Shown here piece after piece: positions 52,058 through 54,320 of a stretch of 54,320 bases of DNA (its first letter is position 1; each line of letters begins with the position of its first letter). Under the pieces are notes generated by a model. That model made no database searches. It worked only from the letters and a program-made list of their open reading frames with translations, and had not been told where the DNA came from. Position numbers and translations under genes: made by a program. This stretch comes from JBBRBB01 sp038206235 (GTDB taxonomy: Bacteria > Bacteroidota > Bacteroidia > Chitinophagales > Chitinophagaceae). The stretch is from NCBI GenBank assembly GCA_038206235.1, contig JBBRBB010000028.1, forward strand, positions 1-54,320, written 5' to 3'.

Positions 52058-52241
52058 ACACTAAAATAAAAAAATTGTTTATTAATTCCGTTAATAAAAC
52101 TTGCAGCAGATTAAAGAGGCAAATTAAATGTTTTTAAAACATATACCGATGCAGAAAACAATTTTTAATGTTTCGGAAGTTTTTTTAAGAAAACTATTTG
52201 ATTGTATATTCTGAAAAAAAAGTTAAAGAATATCAGAAAGT

Positions 52242-53348
52242 TCAATAAATACTAAGCTCATCACTCAATTGCTGCAATTCATCTTCTGTATTAAAGGCAT
52301 GCAGTGCAATTCGTAATCTTTCTTTTTTCTTTGGAACTGTGGGATATAGGATAGGTCTCACGTCCAAATTATTTTGCTGAAGCTTCTGCCCAACTTTTTT
52401 TATTTCTTCATTGCCTGGTATCATTACAATTTGGATAGGTGTGTGAGAAAATAATTTTTCATAAAGAATATTTGCTGATTGAAACTGATTGATGAGCCGG
52501 TTCAAATATTTTCTTTCCGCTTTCATTTGCGGAAATACCTGGTAGCTCTGTTGTATAAAGTAAGCTGCATGTGGGGGCAATGCAGTGGAGTAAACAAAGC
52601 TTCTTGCAAAGTTGATGAGATAATCTCTTAATTGCTGCGAGCCAAGAACAACTGCACCATGACAGCCACATGCTTTGCCGAATGTATGTATGCGGCAGAA
52701 TATCTCGTTTTGTAAATGTAAATGTTGCACCACGCCCTCTCCACTTTCACCAATTACTCCTGTTGCATGAGCTTCATCAATTATTAAATGTGCGGCGTAG
52801 TTTTTTATAAGGTTGATAATTTCTTGTAATGGGCACCTATCGCCATCCATGCTGAAAACAGATTCTGTAACTACAAAAATGTTTCCAGTTGATTGCTGTA
52901 ATTTTTTTTCAAGGTCATTCAAATCGTTATGTGCAAAGGGAAAAGATTGAGCAAAAGATAAACGAATGCCATCACGAATAGAAGCATGTGACAAAGCATC
53001 GTACAAAATGGTATCATCTCTTTGCGGAACTGAAGAAAGCACACCCGTGTTTGCATCGTATCCAGAATTAAATATCAGCGCTGTTTCTGATTGATGAAAA
53101 GCGGCGATTTGTTTTTCGGTTTCTTCAATTAGTTCATAATTACCTGCCAGCAATCTTGAACCGGTAGAGCCAGTTTGTAGTTTATAGTTTGTAGTTTGTA
53201 GTTGATTGCACAGCAAATTGTTTTTTACAATTCCAAGATAATCGTTGCTGCAAAAATCAACTTTACCATCAGGCAAACATAATTGACGAAAGGCATTTTG
53301 CTGTTTACGCTCTTTTAATTTTTTATTCAGGAACCCATCATTGTACAT
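52242..53348 (-). CDS. BioF/KBL-family PLP-dependent acyltransferase
   Basis: The protein has 368 residues. Family members condense an acyl-CoA with an amino acid, e.g. 8-amino-7-oxononanoate synthase in biotin synthesis. Landmarks: DFCSNDYLGI, GSTGSRLLAGN, DALSHASIRDG, IIDEAHATGVIGESGEG and the PLP Lys in HTFGKACGCHG. The region before GSTGSR (residues about 48-59, NQLQTTNYKLQT) derives from a tandem repeat and replaces a usual helix. No other biotin gene is nearby, so bioF itself is not assured. A perfect TAGCTTTG (53354-53361) lies six bases ahead of the start, so a leaderless transcript from a Bacteroidota-type promoter is possible. Confidence 0.85.
   Translation of the reverse strand: MYNDGFLNKKLKERKQQNAFRQLCLPDGKVDFCSNDYLGIVKNNLLCNQLQTTNYKLQTGSTGSRLLAGNYELIEETEKQIAAFHQSETALIFNSGYDANTGVLSSVPQRDDTILYDALSHASIRDGIRLSFAQSFPFAHNDLNDLEKKLQQSTGNIFVVTESVFSMDGDRCPLQEIINLIKNYAAHLIIDEAHATGVIGESGEGVVQHLHLQNEIFCRIHTFGKACGCHGAVVLGSQQLRDYLINFARSFVYSTALPPHAAYFIQQSYQVFPQMKAERKYLNRLINQFQSANILYEKLFSHTPIQIVMIPGNEEIKKVGQKLQQNNLDVRPILYPTVPKKKERLRIALHAFNTEDELQQLSDELSIY
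53171..53205. repeat. Short tandem repeat inside BioF-like gene
   Basis: Units of gtttgta/gtttata (cagtttgtagtttatag and onward) repeat about four times. On the coding strand they give QLQTTNYKLQT. The frame is kept. Confidence 0.75.
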
Positions 53349-53596
53349 GCTTTCAAAGCTACGGGGAAAGAGAAGAATATTTTTGTTAGTGCACTTTTAC
53401 TATCGGTCTATCAATTAATCAATGTAAGGCCTTTAAAAAATCCCTCTGTTTTTTATTAAAAAAATTTCTGAAAATAAATTTTGTTGATTGAAATTTTAAT
53501 TCTACCTTCATTTCTCATCTCCACCCTTCTTAAATTCTATCCGTACTTTCTCTAAACAACTGCTAAACTATCCAAGGCACCTAAAAGCTAATTTTT

Positions 53597-54320
53597 ATGA
53601 GAGTATTGCTCATACATATCTTTCTCGCAATCTTTTGCAGTGCGTGCTTTGCGCAAACAACAAATGTTGCTTCGCCTGATGCAACAACAAAGAAAAGTTT
53701 TTTGCAGTCTGTTGATAATCTTTCTTCCAAAACAATTAATTCGCTTAATGATAAATATAGCAAGCTAACAGCTACAGTAGAAAAGCAATCTGAAAAATTA
53801 TTGCAGCGTATGCAACAAAAGGAAGCAAAGCTGCAAAAGAAATTGCGGGGTCTTGACAGCACAAAAGCAAAAGAATTATTCACTGGTGATGTTGATGAAA
53901 AATACAAAGAACTTCAGAGCAAGCTACAGTCAGCAACTGATAAAACAAATGCTTTTCCACTTAAAGAATATATTCCCGGGTTAGATAGCCTGCAAACGTC
54001 TTTAAATTTTCTCACGCAAGGTGCAGAAGGATTGCCTTCTCTTCCAACAGATAAATTGCAGCAATTACAATCGTTAAGCATTAAGATAAAAGATTTGCAA
54101 ACAAAGCTGCAGCAGGCTAACGATATACAAAGCTTCATTAGAGAAAGAGAAGCGAAGTTGAAAGAACAATTGATGAATTCGGGTTTGGGTAAACAACTAA
54201 CGAGCTTAAACAAACAAGTTTATTATTACCAGCAAAGATTACATGAATACAAAGAATTATTGAATGATAAAAATAAGTTGAAAGATAAGCTGCTTAGCAC
54301 AGTTCGAGCTCTTCCTGCTT
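53597..54320 (+). CDS. Exported coiled-coil protein, 3' end beyond window
   Basis: The open frame runs from the ATG at 53597 to the window edge (241 codons). A signal peptide (MRVLLIHIFLAIFCSACFAQ) is followed by long charged coiled-coil stretches (LSSKTINSLNDKYSKLTATVEKQ, KLLQRMQQKEAKLQKKLRGL, KLQQANDIQSFIREREAKLKEQ). The cleavage is probably at AFA-Q rather than a lipobox, as the Cys is followed by FAQ. No enzyme motif is visible. It is divergent from the BioF-like gene. Antisense frames on the other strand in the same region have low-quality composition and are not genes. Confidence 0.85.
   Translation, partial: MRVLLIHIFLAIFCSACFAQTTNVASPDATTKKSFLQSVDNLSSKTINSLNDKYSKLTATVEKQSEKLLQRMQQKEAKLQKKLRGLDSTKAKELFTGDVDEKYKELQSKLQSATDKTNAFPLKEYIPGLDSLQTSLNFLTQGAEGLPSLPTDKLQQLQSLSIKIKDLQTKLQQANDIQSFIREREAKLKEQLMNSGLGKQLTSLNKQVYYYQQRLHEYKELLNDKNKLKDKLLSTVRALPA

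Noticed and set aside
53581..54213. Leftward frames opposite the exported coiled-coil protein
   Set aside because: Their composition (Cys- and Phe-rich) is typical of antisense shadows of Lys/Gln-rich coiled coils.

Overview
The window looks like chromosomal DNA of a member of the Bacteroidota, most likely Chitinophagaceae or a close relative. The support is a SusC/SusD pair with a FecR anti-sigma factor and an ECF sigma factor, a type IX secretion C-terminal sorting domain, delta-60 repeats, GH130 enzymes, Bacteroidota-style lipoboxes, weak Shine-Dalgarno sites, AT-rich intergenic DNA, and many small palindromes and short tandem repeats of the kind common in this phylum. No rRNA, tRNA or CRISPR array was recognised.

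Region 1 (1-6860) holds the end of an IS5-type insertion sequence, then a hydrogen-oxidation locus. A leftward group (TetR regulator, HypC chaperone, small unknown protein) diverges from a rightward operon. That operon encodes a [NiFe]-hydrogenase small subunit, five tandem one-helix membrane proteins, and the large subunit. The subunits resemble the high-affinity group 1h/1l-like uptake enzymes. There is no Tat signal, so the five small proteins are the obvious candidates for membrane attachment, scaffolding or electron transfer.

Region 2 (7060-19948) is a defence and accessory island: type I restriction-modification genes hsdR, hsdM and hsdS with a Fic protein and a GxxExxY protein between R and M, a HEPN-like protein, a two-gene DUF488 module whose first protein has a Panacea-like N-terminus, and decayed genes (a HARE-HTH-like gene split by a palindrome, a BRO-N stub, a MerB-like gene with one stop codon, a broken Cdd1 copy). 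Among them are AraC, VOC, DUF6958, PanE-like and intact Cdd1-like genes.

Region 3 (20087-34018 and on to 42821), all leftward, is for carbohydrate use. An ABC sugar importer (binding lipoprotein, two permeases, ATPase) is encoded with a Gfo/Idh/MocA oxidoreductase, two GH130 proteins and a helical-barrel lipoprotein. Upstream lie two LamG lipoproteins, SusD, a SusC with an STN signalling domain, FecR, a T9SS-exported delta-60 protein, an esterase and an ECF sigma factor. The GH130 pair suggests beta-mannosides as substrate (inference).

Region 4 (43179-52057) is a tight five-gene leftward operon: SdiA-regulated-like lipoprotein, metallophosphoesterase-Omp85 fusion, HD hydrolase fused to a Pycsar-effector-type (DUF5706) membrane domain, polyphosphate kinase PPK1, and a membrane class III nucleotide cyclase. 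It joins phosphate/polyphosphate chemistry to cyclic-nucleotide synthesis and possible sensing. A BioF-like enzyme and the start of an exported coiled-coil protein close the window.

Several genes (hsdR, fic, hsdM, the delta-60 gene, the BioF-like gene) carry palindromes or short tandem repeats inside their reading frames, and one gene was broken by such a palindrome.
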